Source of the DNA: Teredinibacter haidensis | Lineage (GTDB): Bacteria; Pseudomonadota; Gammaproteobacteria; Pseudomonadales; Cellvibrionaceae | Direction: 5' to 3' | Assembly: GCF_014211975.1 (NCBI RefSeq) | Contig: NZ_CP060084.1 | Location: 2,615,001 to 2,679,000 of the forward strand | DNA length: 64,000 nt | In this document: positions 28,148 to 37,450 of the stretch, in pieces | How the letters are laid out: each line of letters begins with the position of its first letter | Position numbering within the stretch: the stretch's first letter is position 1 | The notes under the pieces: model-generated | The model's input: only the letters and a program-made list of their open reading frames with translations | The model's database searches: none | What the model was told of the DNA's origin: nothing | Position numbers and translations under genes: made by a program

Positions 28148-28193
28148 GCGCATATCCACTTGCAGGCAGCAAGTCTGCCCCTGTTATTATTTC

Positions 28194-28811
28194 CTAATAG
28201 GTGAAATACTGATTACTTCCCGTTCGAAAAACCGATTCCAAAACGGTGTAGATATTCTCATCTTTTCCCCAGCCAATCGCCGTAATTCTAAACATATAAG
28301 CGTTGGTTTTCCCTTCACCTTTCGTATCAGAATTCACTTCTGAAGCGACATTTTTGGCGGTACCCCAGTCCCGACCAATATACTCAATTACATATTTAGG
28401 CTGCTTGCTTACAATAGTGCTATCAACAATATCTTTGCCTTTATAACTGGACACACCGTAACTACTCCAACTTATGGGATCCGAGATATCGGGAATACTA
28501 CTGCTTAGCGGCTTGGCCACAACAGTACCAGGGGACGCTATCAAGGAATACAAACCACTGGACCCATCAAATTTTGATAAATCTTCGGTTCTTTCAATGT
28601 TGTCGGAAAACCAGTTTTCAGCGGCTTTTAGTGCGGAATCTGCTGCGAACAGGGAAACGGTTTTTTGGCGGTTATTGGCTGCCATACGCTCTTGCATGGT
28701 TGAAGATTGCATATTGGATATGCCGATTAACGACATTATCAACAAGATAATAAGCGCAACAATAAGTGTCGCTCCTTTCTCCCTATGACTACGTTTAAAT
28801 GACCTTCCCAT
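28194..28811 (-). CDS. pilX: Type IV minor pilin PilX
   Basis: The N terminus has KGATLIVALIILLIMSLIGIS, the PilX_N signature, in which the +5 Glu is replaced as is usual for PilX and its type II secretion counterpart GspK. Residues around MQERMAANNRQ match the family. PilX is needed for assembly of the tip complex with PilY1. ATG 28811 is chosen because AAGGA lies seven bases upstream; the open frame extends 11 codons further. The product is 205 residues. Confidence 0.9.
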   Translation of the reverse strand: MGRSFKRSHREKGATLIVALIILLIMSLIGISNMQSSTMQERMAANNRQKTVSLFAADSALKAAENWFSDNIERTEDLSKFDGSSGLYSLIASPGTVVAKPLSSSIPDISDPISWSSYGVSSYKGKDIVDSTIVSKQPKYVIEYIGRDWGTAKNVASEVNSDTKGEGKTNAYMFRITAIGWGKDENIYTVLESVFRTGSNQYFTY

Positions 28812-28883
28812 TCGCTCTTCCTTTATCGACAAATCAGCCGTCAATACTTACGCCCAGCAGCCTTCCGTGAAACTACCGATAAA

Positions 28884-29975
28884 TCAATTCCGTAAATTGT
28901 TATCTGCGGGAAACTGGTTCTTCAATAGAAATAGACGAGAATACGTTCTGGACAATAACTTCGAACCTTCACTAGTTGGCGCACGATTGATGGAATTAAA
29001 CGTTACGGTAACTTTCACCCGATCAATTAGCGCCCATTTTCCAGCCGCACCGGAAGCGTCAGCAAAGTAGAGCTTATCGCTGTCACTATAATCCTGCCAG
29101 CCATACTCAACTTCAAAAGACTCCACCCCTTCTACCAGCTCATCGCCTTTTCCCGAAGTTTTCACTTTTCTAAATAAGGCGCAATATTGAGGCGTGGCGA
29201 CAGAACACGTTTTGCCTACGGCACCACCAGCGGCGCTAGTATCGATACGATACTGCACAGGTCCTGTCTTGCCACCAAAAAGATAAGAGAGATTCATTCC
29301 TGCCTTTAAATTGCCAATATCGTCGGACCCGTATATTTTCATCTCCAAATCCGTTGAGTCGTTGAATGTACTTTTGCCATCATCCTTCGCGAAACTGATA
29401 ACACCAGTCTTTTCAGGTTCATTCGCCACTCTAAATACCGCTGAGCGAGAACAATCACTAACCAATGCAATATCACCTTTTTTAAATATCGAGCCAACGG
29501 CGGCATCCACGGTCAATGTAGTGCCCGACGCGGATTTTATGGGTAAGCGTTGCTGTGCCGAGGCATAGCGTAACGTAACGGAATCAAATGTAAGATCATT
29601 CAGCGCGACCTCATTCGCACCATCAACAAAACTGGAGAAATCAAATAATTCACCCACCGTCTTATGGTCAGCGACAATATTTTTCATTCTTTCAACTTTA
29701 ACGGAACCGTAAATGTCAGTCGCTGCCAAATTAAAGCAACCAGCATAACCTGCCTGAGAGATGTCATCGGCCAGGCGCGAGAAAATATAACGAGCATTTT
29801 CCTGGATTATTGTTGATCCGCTGACGACAACAGCGTTAGCCGAAGAACTGGCGTAAAGTTGCACAACACCGGCGAGAATAAACAAGCCTACCGTTATCGA
29901 AACCAAAACCTCGACAAGACTAACCCCCCTCTGGTTATATCTCTGCTGTCGCATACGGTGACTGATTACCGTCAT
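28884..29975 (-). CDS. pilW: Type IV minor pilin PilW
   Basis: The 363-residue product has the prepilin leader ending RG and the helix VSLVEVLVSITVGLFILAGVVQLY with Glu at +5, followed by the PilW motif region (ENARYIFSRLADDISQAGYAGC). PilW is one of the priming minor pilins. GAGG precedes the ATG, and the gene begins one base after the pilV stop, so it is coupled to pilV. Confidence 0.92.
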   Translation of the reverse strand: MTVISHRMRQQRYNQRGVSLVEVLVSITVGLFILAGVVQLYASSSANAVVVSGSTIIQENARYIFSRLADDISQAGYAGCFNLAATDIYGSVKVERMKNIVADHKTVGELFDFSSFVDGANEVALNDLTFDSVTLRYASAQQRLPIKSASGTTLTVDAAVGSIFKKGDIALVSDCSRSAVFRVANEPEKTGVISFAKDDGKSTFNDSTDLEMKIYGSDDIGNLKAGMNLSYLFGGKTGPVQYRIDTSAAGGAVGKTCSVATPQYCALFRKVKTSGKGDELVEGVESFEVEYGWQDYSDSDKLYFADASGAAGKWALIDRVKVTVTFNSINRAPTSEGSKLLSRTYSRLFLLKNQFPADNNLRN

Positions 29976-29976
29976 A

Positions 29977-30519
29977 TTAAAGCCTCACCTGATAAGCGAA
30001 GCAGGCTTTGTTTGTTGCCGTATCGGACATAGATACAGAAATGGAACTACAGGTAGAATTCGAAAATGTATCCGGCTGGTTCCACTTTACGACTATCGTA
30101 TACGCCCCATCGACATAAAAAACCTCACCCGTCCCCCCGGGCAATCGGGATTTAATCTGCTCACTCCACTCCCATTCATCAAAACTTTTTTGCGCCGCAC
30201 TATTGCAACCACCGGAAGAGCAACTACTACTGGTCGCGGTGCTGGAGTCCGTATAGATACCGCTGTAGTCATCATCGTCCGAGGTAATGTCGTCGCTGTT
30301 ATAGGCGAGAATCCTATCAGCCATATCAGCAGCCAATATGTTTGCATCGGTAACAAAATGGGCCCTCTGACTACTGTTTACCCCTTTCACCTGCATAGAA
30401 AGAGTACCCATCAAACCAATGGCTAACACAAAGAGCGCAACAACGACTTCCATCATTGCGGCGCCCCTCTGCCGATATAGATTGCGGGTATTAATGGATT
30501 TATTTGATTGTCCGTACAT
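29977..30519 (-). CDS. pilV: Type IV minor pilin PilV
   Basis: The prepilin site is RQRG before AAMMEVVVALFVLAIGLMG, the PilV pattern with Met-rich start and Glu at +5. The 180-residue product has paired Cys in its head domain. It lies between fimU and pilW in the order known from Pseudomonas. Confidence 0.9.
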   Translation of the reverse strand: MYGQSNKSINTRNLYRQRGAAMMEVVVALFVLAIGLMGTLSMQVKGVNSSQRAHFVTDANILAADMADRILAYNSDDITSDDDDYSGIYTDSSTATSSSCSSGGCNSAAQKSFDEWEWSEQIKSRLPGGTGEVFYVDGAYTIVVKWNQPDTFSNSTCSSISVSMSDTATNKACFAYQVRL

Positions 30520-30547
30520 AGTTCCCTCTATTATGTATCCCTGTCAT

Positions 30548-31117
30548 CTATGGACAGATGGTGCCCCTAACAACACGAAAGCTTCCGACTTTCGAAATAT
30601 GAAACGTTCTAGAATTGTCGCTTACAGATCCAGAAAGAGCGCTATCCGCCGATAGGCAGAGAGCAGATACTCCGTCCCCGCTTTCACCAGATGCCTGGTA
30701 GCGGATGGCCTTTGCAGAAGCTGTAACAACGTCAATTTTTGATTTCCCTCCGGCATCACCCCCAGTGCGTAAAATATCCTCGCCGGTATCAAACTCACCG
30801 TCGTCGTCACTATCGACAAACACAATCCAGCCCCCACTCCAATCTTTGGAGCCAACACAGCTGACGCCGTCGCTGGATCCACACATGGCAATATTTGTTT
30901 TACGTGTAATAGCCTCAGTGCGAACGAACGCCAGCGTTGAACGGATTAAACCAAGCTGCGACTTAAACTCCTGCTTTCGCATGAGAGAGTTAAAACTAGG
31001 AACGGCCATACTCACAAGAATAGAAAGTACAGCAACCCCAACCATCAACTCAATTAGCGTAAGTCCTCTTTGGCGAAAGCCGCCAAGCATTTCGATTCTA
31101 TTTTTTCTTACGCCCAT
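30548..31117 (-). CDS. fimU: Type IV minor pseudopilin FimU (GspH/FimT family)
   Basis: The leader RQRG is followed by LTLIELMVGVAVLSILVSMAVPSF with the normal Glu at +5, and the GspH head domain carries VSCVGSKDWSGGWIVFVDSDDDGEFD. FimU connects the minor pilin tip to the major pilin. It is the first gene of the operon fimU-pilV-pilW-pilX-pilY1-pilE, so the promoter should lie in the upstream 308-base gap. An alternative start is an internal ATG at residue 10. Confidence 0.88.
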   Translation of the reverse strand: MGVRKNRIEMLGGFRQRGLTLIELMVGVAVLSILVSMAVPSFNSLMRKQEFKSQLGLIRSTLAFVRTEAITRKTNIAMCGSSDGVSCVGSKDWSGGWIVFVDSDDDGEFDTGEDILRTGGDAGGKSKIDVVTASAKAIRYQASGESGDGVSALCLSADSALSGSVSDNSRTFHISKVGSFRVVRGTICP

Positions 31118-31425
31118 AACCTTTGTTTATATCAAACTTATATTACGTCACACCAATTAAAGAGATAATCGGCAATAAAGCGCGACCAATAGCGCGATTG
31201 CGCTCAAGACCAGGCCAATCGAAAACCTAAGCAAGTGATAAATTAGGTACTTTGATAAAGAAAGGGATTAATGAAACACTAAACGTGTTAAGAAATGATG
31301 GCGGACAAAAAATGCAAACACGAAAACAAGCAATACTTTTTAACTAACATGAAAACCCAAAAATTAACCATTAAGAACTAACAGAAACCATAGAAGCACT
31401 CGATATTTTTCGGTAATAACACACA
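31118..31425. other. AT-rich intergenic region before the minor pilin operon
   Basis: No gene is visible. It must hold the promoter of the minor pilin operon and the 3' end of the ispH transcript. I looked for a sigma-54 promoter (GG-N10-GC) on the minus strand and found only a TTGGCC...GAGC site with 11-base spacing, which I do not accept. Confidence 0.6.
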
Positions 31426-32361
31426 TTATTTTTTTAATTCACGAGGTAAGGAGAAGCTAATATTCTCTTTTCGACCACTCAACTCGATAGGAGCCGAAGC
31501 CCCAAGCTTTTCCAATCCGGAGAGTATATCTTTCACCAATACTTCCGGTGCAGAAGCTCCCGCCGTAATTCCTATAGTTTTTACGCCGGTAAACCAATCC
31601 CCCTTCAAGTCTTCGGGCCCATCCACCAAATGGGCGACGGCCCCACAGCGCTCAGCCAACTCGCGAAGACGATTTGAGTTCGAGCTATTAGGCGAGCCCA
31701 CAACAAGAACTAGATCACATTCCAATGCGAGCTGTTTTACCGCGTCCTGGCGATTTTGAGTCGCGTAACAGATATCGTCTTTGCGAGGACCCTCAATTTG
31801 AGGGAATCTTTCCCGAAGGCTATCGATAACACGTGCGGTATCATCCATCGATAAAGTTGTTTGCGTTACGTAGCACAAGCGGGACGGGTCATGGACTTCA
31901 AGCTTCTGCGCATCTGCTTCATCTTCTACAAGATAAATAGCGCCACCTTTGGAGCTATCATACTGCCCCATAGTACCCTCGACCTCCGGGTGACCTTCGT
32001 GACCGATTAGAACGCATTCGCGGCCTTCACTGCTGTACTTTGCCACCTCGACATGCACCTTGGTCACCAGCGGACAAGTCGCATCGAATACGCGTAAACC
32101 ACGCTGCGCAGCTTCGTTTTTTACAGCTTGCGACACACCGTGTGCGCTAAAAATCACAATCACATCGTCCGGCACATCAATCAGCTCATCGACAAAAACC
32201 GCACCACGTTCTTTTAAGCTTTCAACAACAAATTTGTTGTGAACAACTTCATGGCGCACATAAATGGGCGCTCCAAATACATCGAGTGCACGATTAACAA
32301 TATCAATGGCGCGATCAACACCGGCACAAAAACCACGAGGATTGGCTAGTTTAATTTCCAT
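31426..32361 (-). CDS. ispH: 4-hydroxy-3-methylbut-2-enyl diphosphate reductase
   Basis: IspH (LytB) is the last enzyme of the MEP pathway and yields IPP and DMAPP using a 4Fe-4S cluster. The three cluster Cys are in ANPRGFCAGVDRA, DATCPLVTK and DDICYATQNRQ; HEVVHN, GHEGHPEVEGTMGQY and TQTTLS are also present. The frame is open to 32424, but ATG 32361 gives MEIKLANPRGF, the usual start, and 311 residues. It is the last gene of ribF-ileS-lspA-fkpB-ispH. Confidence 0.98.
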   Translation of the reverse strand: MEIKLANPRGFCAGVDRAIDIVNRALDVFGAPIYVRHEVVHNKFVVESLKERGAVFVDELIDVPDDVIVIFSAHGVSQAVKNEAAQRGLRVFDATCPLVTKVHVEVAKYSSEGRECVLIGHEGHPEVEGTMGQYDSSKGGAIYLVEDEADAQKLEVHDPSRLCYVTQTTLSMDDTARVIDSLRERFPQIEGPRKDDICYATQNRQDAVKQLALECDLVLVVGSPNSSNSNRLRELAERCGAVAHLVDGPEDLKGDWFTGVKTIGITAGASAPEVLVKDILSGLEKLGASAPIELSGRKENISFSLPRELKK

Positions 32362-32383
32362 GAAGTGAAAGCTCAATTTTGGA

Positions 32384-32833
32384 TTAGTGGGTAACGGCGG
32401 GAACAACGGAAAGGATGGAAACATCGAACGTGATGACCTCGCCCGCCAGCGGGTGGTTAAAATCTACCGTAACGTTTTCAGGAGTAAAATCGACAATAAC
32501 TCCAGGAACTTCGCCACCGCTGGCATCAGCAAAAGTTATCACCAAACCTGAGGAAAACTCAAACTCTTCGGTAAAAGCTTTGCGGGGAACTTGCTGAATA
32601 TTATTGGGATTCGGTTGACCAAAAGCGTTTTCAGGGTTTATGGCAAGCGATGCTTGCGAACCTGCACTCATACCAAAAATGGCCTGTTCAAAACCCGGCA
32701 ATAAATTCCCATCCCCAACAATAAAGGTTGCCGGATCCCCGTCAAAATTCGAGTCAACGACATCCCCACTTTCGAGTTTCAGTGAAAAGTGTAGCGTTAC
32801 CTGAGTACCGTCACCAACGACAAGATCAGTCAT
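32384..32833 (-). CDS. fkpB: FKBP-type peptidyl-prolyl cis-trans isomerase FkpB (SlpA)
   Basis: The 149-residue product belongs to the SlyD/FkpB group: an FKBP core (HFSLKLESGDVVDSNF, FIVGDGNLLPGFEQAIFGM) with an inserted IF chaperone domain (NPENAFGQPNPNNIQQVPRKAF) and the returning strand DFNHPLAGEVITFDV. It lacks the His-rich metal-binding tail of SlyD. The ATG overlaps the lspA stop by eight bases. Position between lspA and ispH is conserved in gammaproteobacteria. Confidence 0.95.
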   Translation of the reverse strand: MTDLVVGDGTQVTLHFSLKLESGDVVDSNFDGDPATFIVGDGNLLPGFEQAIFGMSAGSQASLAINPENAFGQPNPNNIQQVPRKAFTEEFEFSSGLVITFADASGGEVPGVIVDFTPENVTVDFNHPLAGEVITFDVSILSVVPAVTH

Positions 32834-33329
32834 TTTCTGAAGCCTCTAAGTCCTTTTTAGCAAAGAGTGCATCCCAAACGAGCAACACGGCTCCGATACA
32901 GATAGAGGAATCCGCGATATTAAACGCTGGCCACTCATGATGCTGGTAGTGAATAACAATAAAGTCGACAACGTACCCAAGCAGCACTCGGTCGTACAAA
33001 TTCCCCAACGCACCCCCTAACACCAGAGCCAGTGCGCAGGACTCCATCCATTTCGTTTTTTTCAAACGGGCGATCCAAATGATCAGTACGATACTGACAC
33101 CACCGGCCAGTACGGTTAAAAACCAACGCTGCCAACCACCAGCATCGTGGAACATGCTGAAGGCTGCGCCGTAGTTGTGTCGAACGGTAAAGTAGAAAAA
33201 AGAGGTCACCCTTTCTATCTGATGAAAGTCCACAAGGGTACCGGCCCAAGCTTTGGATATTTGGTCCAACACAATCACTACCAGCGCCAACAGATACCAC
33301 TTCCATGACAGGTTCAATAACTTAAGCAA
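32826..33329 (-). CDS. lspA: Lipoprotein signal peptidase (signal peptidase II)
   Basis: LspA cleaves lipoprotein signal peptides after lipidation; BamD in this window is a client. Four transmembrane helices are visible, and the catalytic Asp pair lies in GALGNLYDRV and FNIADSSICIG, with NYGAAFS also conserved. The open frame reaches 33407 inside ileS, but TTG 33329, with GGGGAGG about nine bases upstream, gives 167 residues, the normal length, and overlaps the ileS end by eight bases. The ribosome site therefore sits within the last ileS codons. Confidence 0.95.
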   Translation of the reverse strand: MLKLLNLSWKWYLLALVVIVLDQISKAWAGTLVDFHQIERVTSFFYFTVRHNYGAAFSMFHDAGGWQRWFLTVLAGGVSIVLIIWIARLKKTKWMESCALALVLGGALGNLYDRVLLGYVVDFIVIHYQHHEWPAFNIADSSICIGAVLLVWDALFAKKDLEASEND

Positions 33330-36120
33330 AATTTCTTGCCTCCCCGGCACCTTCAACGTTTTCGATACAACGTCCACAAATTTCTGGGTGCTCACTACTC
33401 CCGCCAACGTCTTCTAGATGATGCCAACAGCGAGCGCACTTCTCATGTTCCGACTTGGCAACAGCCACCGTCAAACCGGGCACATCTGTTTCCACTCCCT
33501 CGCCTGCACCCGTATTTTCGATCGTGACGCTCGAACAAATTAAGACAAAACGCAATTCGTCGCCCAGTGCTGACAAGTGCTCGGCCAGCTCATCACTACA
33601 ATAGAGCGTCACTTCCGCACCCAGCGAGCCACCGATAGCACCTTCAGCACGCTTAGTTTCAATCACTTTATTAACCGCAGTTTTCACTTTGGAAACTGTC
33701 TGCCAGTATCGGTTAGACAATTTTTCATCTTCATTCAACTCAGGCAACGACCACCATTCAGACGTAAAAACCGTTCCGGCATTTTTGCCGGGCAACGCCT
33801 GCCAAACTTCGTCGGCCGTAAAGGAGAGAATTGGTGCGATCCAACGTACAAAGGCCTGCACAATATGGTATTGCGCCGTTTGCGCAGAGCGCCGCGCCGC
33901 GCTGTCTACTTTCATGGTGTACACGCGGTCCTTAATAATATCGAGATAAAAACCACCCATATCCACAACACAGAAATTGTGCAATTTCTGGTAGATCAAG
34001 TGGAATTGGTAGCGGTTATAACAATCACGAATTTCCTGCTGCAGTTTTGCTGCACGATCAACCGCCCATCTATCCAGCGCGACCATGCTATCGAAATCAA
34101 CACTATGCTCGGCAGGGTCAAAACCATTTAGATTCGACAGAAAGAAACGTACCGTATTACGAATACGGCGATAGGAATCGGCCGTACGCTTAAGAATTTC
34201 ATCAGAGACGCTCATATCGGCACTGAAATCCGTAGCCGCTACCCACAAGCGCAGGACATCGCCCCCCAGCTCATTCATCACCTTTTGCGGTGATACCGTA
34301 TTGCCGATGGATTTCGACATTTTCTTGCCTTCGGCATCCACCGCAAAACCGTGCGTTAGCACTTGCTTGTATGGCGCCGCATTATTAATGGCCATTGCGG
34401 TTTTAAGCGATGATTGAAACCAGCCTCGATGCTGATCCGAACCCTCTAGGTACAAATCCGCCGGATACGCCAACTCTTCGCGCCGCTGCATAACTGAATA
34501 ATGGGTAACACCCGAATCGAACCACACATCCAAGGTATCGGTTACTTTGGTATAGTTTTCGGCCTCGTCCCCAAGCAACTCACGGATATCGATTTCGAAC
34601 CAAGCTTCCATCCCCTTATCGTCTATGCGCTGGGCAACAGTCTCAATTAACTCAGGCGTGTTAGGGTGTAATTCTTGCGTGTCTTTATGGACAAACAGGG
34701 TGATGGGAACCCCCCAAGTTCGCTGACGGGAAACACACCAATCCGGGCTCGAATCCAGCATAGAACGAATACGAGCTTCACCCCAATCGGGAATCCACTC
34801 CACTCCATCCACCGCTTTTTTAACGCTGTCGAGCAAACCGTTGTGATTCATACTGATAAACCACTGCGGCGTTGCACGAAATATCAGTGGGGTTTTGGTT
34901 CGCCAGCAGTGAGGGAAGCTGTGGACAAATTTTTCTTGGTGCAGCAGTGCGTTTTTTTCTTCCAGCAGAGCGATAACTTTTTCATCTACTTTATAAACGT
35001 GGTCACCGGCAAAAATCTCAACATCGTCTCGGTAGATACCGTGTCCGTCTACGTAATTCAGCGTTTCAATGCCATATTTGGTGCCCACCACAAAATCTTC
35101 CATTCCGTGATCGGGAGCCGTGTGTACGCAGCCCGTACCCGCATCAGTCGTCACATGATCACCGAGAATAACCGGAAGTATATGATCATAGAACGGATGT
35201 CGTACCTGGAGGTTTTCCAGTACGGAACCTTTACAGGAAGCAACGACTTCAGCATTTTCAAAACCGACACGCTTGGAAACAGACTCGACCAACGCTTCAG
35301 CTAACAACAGGCGCTCGTCGCCTAGCTGCAGCACAACGTAATCGAGATCGGCATTGACACTCACCGCCTGGCTGGAGGGTAGAGTCCAGGGCGTGGTCGT
35401 CCAGATAACAACCGACACTTTGCCATTGCCGCTCAGCTCACCCACACGAGAAACCAGTTCTGCCTCATCCACAACTGCGTATTTCACATCGATAGAAAAG
35501 GAGGTTTTATCCTGGTACTCCACCTCGGCTTCCGCCAGCGCAGAGCCACCAACAACACTCCAGTAAACTGGCTTAAAGCCCTTTACTAGGTGGCCATTTT
35601 CAATAATTTTCCCCAAGGATCGAACAATGTCCGCCTCGGTTTTAAAATCCATGGTGAGGTAAGGATTGTCCCACTCGCCCAGAACCCCCAGACGAATAAA
35701 GTCTGTTTTCTGGCCGGCCACCTGTTTGGCAGCGTATTCTCGACATTTTTTACGAAAGGTGGCGTGATCGACTTTGACGCCCGCCTTGCCGATTTTCTTC
35801 TCTACATTGTGCTCAATAGGCAAACCGTGACAGTCCCAACCGGGAATATAGGGTGCATCAAAGCCGCTAATGGTCTTTTCTTTAATAATGATGTCTTTGA
35901 GGATTTTATTGACCGCATGACCGATATGAATATCACCGTTGGCGTAGGGAGGGCCATCGTGCAAAATAAATTTCTCCCTCCCTGCTCTGGCATCGCGAAT
36001 TTGCTGGTACAGATCTTCTTTCTGCCAACGTTTCAGGGTTTGAGGTTCCCGCTGAGCCAGGTTAGCTTTCATCGCAAAGCTGGTTTTGGGGAGGTTCAAA
36101 GTCGATTTATAATCGGTCAT
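33322..36120 (-). CDS. ileS: Isoleucyl-tRNA synthetase
   Basis: The 932-residue class I synthetase has HIGH (residues 65-68, GDIHIGHAVNK), the CP1 editing domain (WTTTPWTLPSSQAV, GTGCVHTAPDHG), WFDSG, and KMSKSIGN. The C terminus has a zinc finger with paired Cys (CARCWHH and CGRC), typical of the bacterial eukaryote-unlike type. It lies 37 bases after ribF and overlaps lspA. Confidence 0.98.
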   Translation of the reverse strand: MTDYKSTLNLPKTSFAMKANLAQREPQTLKRWQKEDLYQQIRDARAGREKFILHDGPPYANGDIHIGHAVNKILKDIIIKEKTISGFDAPYIPGWDCHGLPIEHNVEKKIGKAGVKVDHATFRKKCREYAAKQVAGQKTDFIRLGVLGEWDNPYLTMDFKTEADIVRSLGKIIENGHLVKGFKPVYWSVVGGSALAEAEVEYQDKTSFSIDVKYAVVDEAELVSRVGELSGNGKVSVVIWTTTPWTLPSSQAVSVNADLDYVVLQLGDERLLLAEALVESVSKRVGFENAEVVASCKGSVLENLQVRHPFYDHILPVILGDHVTTDAGTGCVHTAPDHGMEDFVVGTKYGIETLNYVDGHGIYRDDVEIFAGDHVYKVDEKVIALLEEKNALLHQEKFVHSFPHCWRTKTPLIFRATPQWFISMNHNGLLDSVKKAVDGVEWIPDWGEARIRSMLDSSPDWCVSRQRTWGVPITLFVHKDTQELHPNTPELIETVAQRIDDKGMEAWFEIDIRELLGDEAENYTKVTDTLDVWFDSGVTHYSVMQRREELAYPADLYLEGSDQHRGWFQSSLKTAMAINNAAPYKQVLTHGFAVDAEGKKMSKSIGNTVSPQKVMNELGGDVLRLWVAATDFSADMSVSDEILKRTADSYRRIRNTVRFFLSNLNGFDPAEHSVDFDSMVALDRWAVDRAAKLQQEIRDCYNRYQFHLIYQKLHNFCVVDMGGFYLDIIKDRVYTMKVDSAARRSAQTAQYHIVQAFVRWIAPILSFTADEVWQALPGKNAGTVFTSEWWSLPELNEDEKLSNRYWQTVSKVKTAVNKVIETKRAEGAIGGSLGAEVTLYCSDELAEHLSALGDELRFVLICSSVTIENTGAGEGVETDVPGLTVAVAKSEHEKCARCWHHLEDVGGSSEHPEICGRCIENVEGAGEARNFA

Positions 36121-36157
36121 AGTGTCTCAATTACAGTTTAGATAATTAAAATAATTT

Positions 36158-37120
36158 CTACTTATTGCTCGATTGGCCGTTTTCGGCAAACCACTTGCGG
36201 GCATCCGTAACATCCCGCTCTATTTGCTCCTGCAATTCCGGCAGGCCATTGAAGCGCATCTCGGCTCGCAGTTTATGTTTGAACGCGACCTTAATCCATT
36301 TTTTGTAAAGATTCGGCCGCTCATCCAATATATGAACTTCCAACAGAGGCTTTTTACCGCCGGAAATAGTGGGTCGAACGCCGACATTCGCCACTCCCTG
36401 CACTTTCCCGCTAAAATCCTCGCCTTCTACCGTCACTGCATAAACGCCTTGCAGCGGTGACCGGTAATGTCCCAAGCCCAGGTTAGCGGTGGGAAACCCC
36501 AGCGTGCGCCCCAGCTGCTTACCGTATATCACTCGCCCGGTAACCGCATATTCCCGACCAAGCAATTCATTTGCGTTCTCTAGCTTGTCTTCATTCAGCA
36601 AGTTGCGAATACGGGTACTGCTAATACGATCTCCGGATTGCAGCTGAGTGTGAGTATCAGACACCTCGAAACCATTTTTCTCACCGCAGCACTGCAAAAA
36701 GGCGTAGTCACCTTTGCGATCGCAACCAAAGCGAAAGTCATCCCCCACCACCAGGTACTTAACGCCCAGTGCCGAGACGAGAACCTGGTCGACAAAAGCC
36801 TGTGCAGACAAGCCTCTCAGCGCTCTGTCAAACTTGAGACAAACAACACGGTCCACCCCCTGTTCAAATAGGGCGGAGACCTTTTCCCGCAAACGCATTA
36901 GGCGCGCAGGGGCTTCTTCGCGAGAAAAGTATTCGTAAGGCTGGGGTTCAAACACCATCACCAGAGAAGGTAACTCAAGCTCTCGAGCCTTTTCTGTTAC
37001 CTGCTGCAATAGCGCCTTGTGCCCACGATGTACTCCATCGAAGGAGCCAATGGTTGCCACGCAACCATAATGCCGCGCAGCAAGGCTACTTAAGCCGTTT
37101 ATAAATTCCTGCTGCATCAT
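36158..37120 (-). CDS. ribF: Bifunctional riboflavin kinase/FAD synthetase
   Basis: RibF phosphorylates riboflavin to FMN and adenylates it to FAD. The N-terminal FAD synthetase domain shows TIGSFDGVHRGHKALL and VGDDFRFGCDRKGD; the C-terminal kinase domain shows GRTLGFPTANL and KLRAEMRF. The frame is open to 37345, but the ATG pair at 37120/37117 gives a family-like start and 320 residues. A TATAAT-like -10 sits about 45 bases upstream. Confidence 0.96.
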   Translation of the reverse strand: MMQQEFINGLSSLAARHYGCVATIGSFDGVHRGHKALLQQVTEKARELELPSLVMVFEPQPYEYFSREEAPARLMRLREKVSALFEQGVDRVVCLKFDRALRGLSAQAFVDQVLVSALGVKYLVVGDDFRFGCDRKGDYAFLQCCGEKNGFEVSDTHTQLQSGDRISSTRIRNLLNEDKLENANELLGREYAVTGRVIYGKQLGRTLGFPTANLGLGHYRSPLQGVYAVTVEGEDFSGKVQGVANVGVRPTISGGKKPLLEVHILDERPNLYKKWIKVAFKHKLRAEMRFNGLPELQEQIERDVTDARKWFAENGQSSNK

Positions 37121-37450
37121 GGGTTTTAGCTTGTTTGAGTACCGGAAATCGCGAAAAGCGGCGATTATAGCGCAGCTTGGGAGCGCAGGCGATGCACGAT
37201 AGGCCGAAGTTTTGACAAATACGCCAACCTCCACCAACACGGTCGACACGTATGGACAGTCAGGTTTCTTATACTCTGGAACCTGGCGTCGTCCCTTCTT
37301 GGCAGATTCAAAGATTACCGACAAGTATCGCCCTCTGCTCCTCATCCAACCCTGATTTTGGCAGGTTTCTGTCTTAAAGTGCCGTATGCATCATACTCAT
37401 GACACAACCCCAACAACCCACCTGGCGCCTCACGACTTTAAAGCACCAAA
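37121..37450. promoter_or_regulatory. Gap between murJ and ribF with candidate -10 box
   Basis: No gene is supported in these 330 bases. On the minus strand TATAAT lies at 37169-37164, about 45 bases before the ribF ATG, a plausible -10 for the ribF-ileS-lspA-fkpB-ispH operon; the matching -35 is poor. No FMN riboswitch was recognised. Confidence 0.4.

Noticed and set aside
31180..31240. Possible sigma-54 promoter of the minor pilin operon
   Set aside because: The GG to GC spacing is 11 instead of 10 and the flanking bases match poorly.
37121..37450. FMN riboswitch before ribF
   Set aside because: No conserved riboswitch core was recognised by eye.
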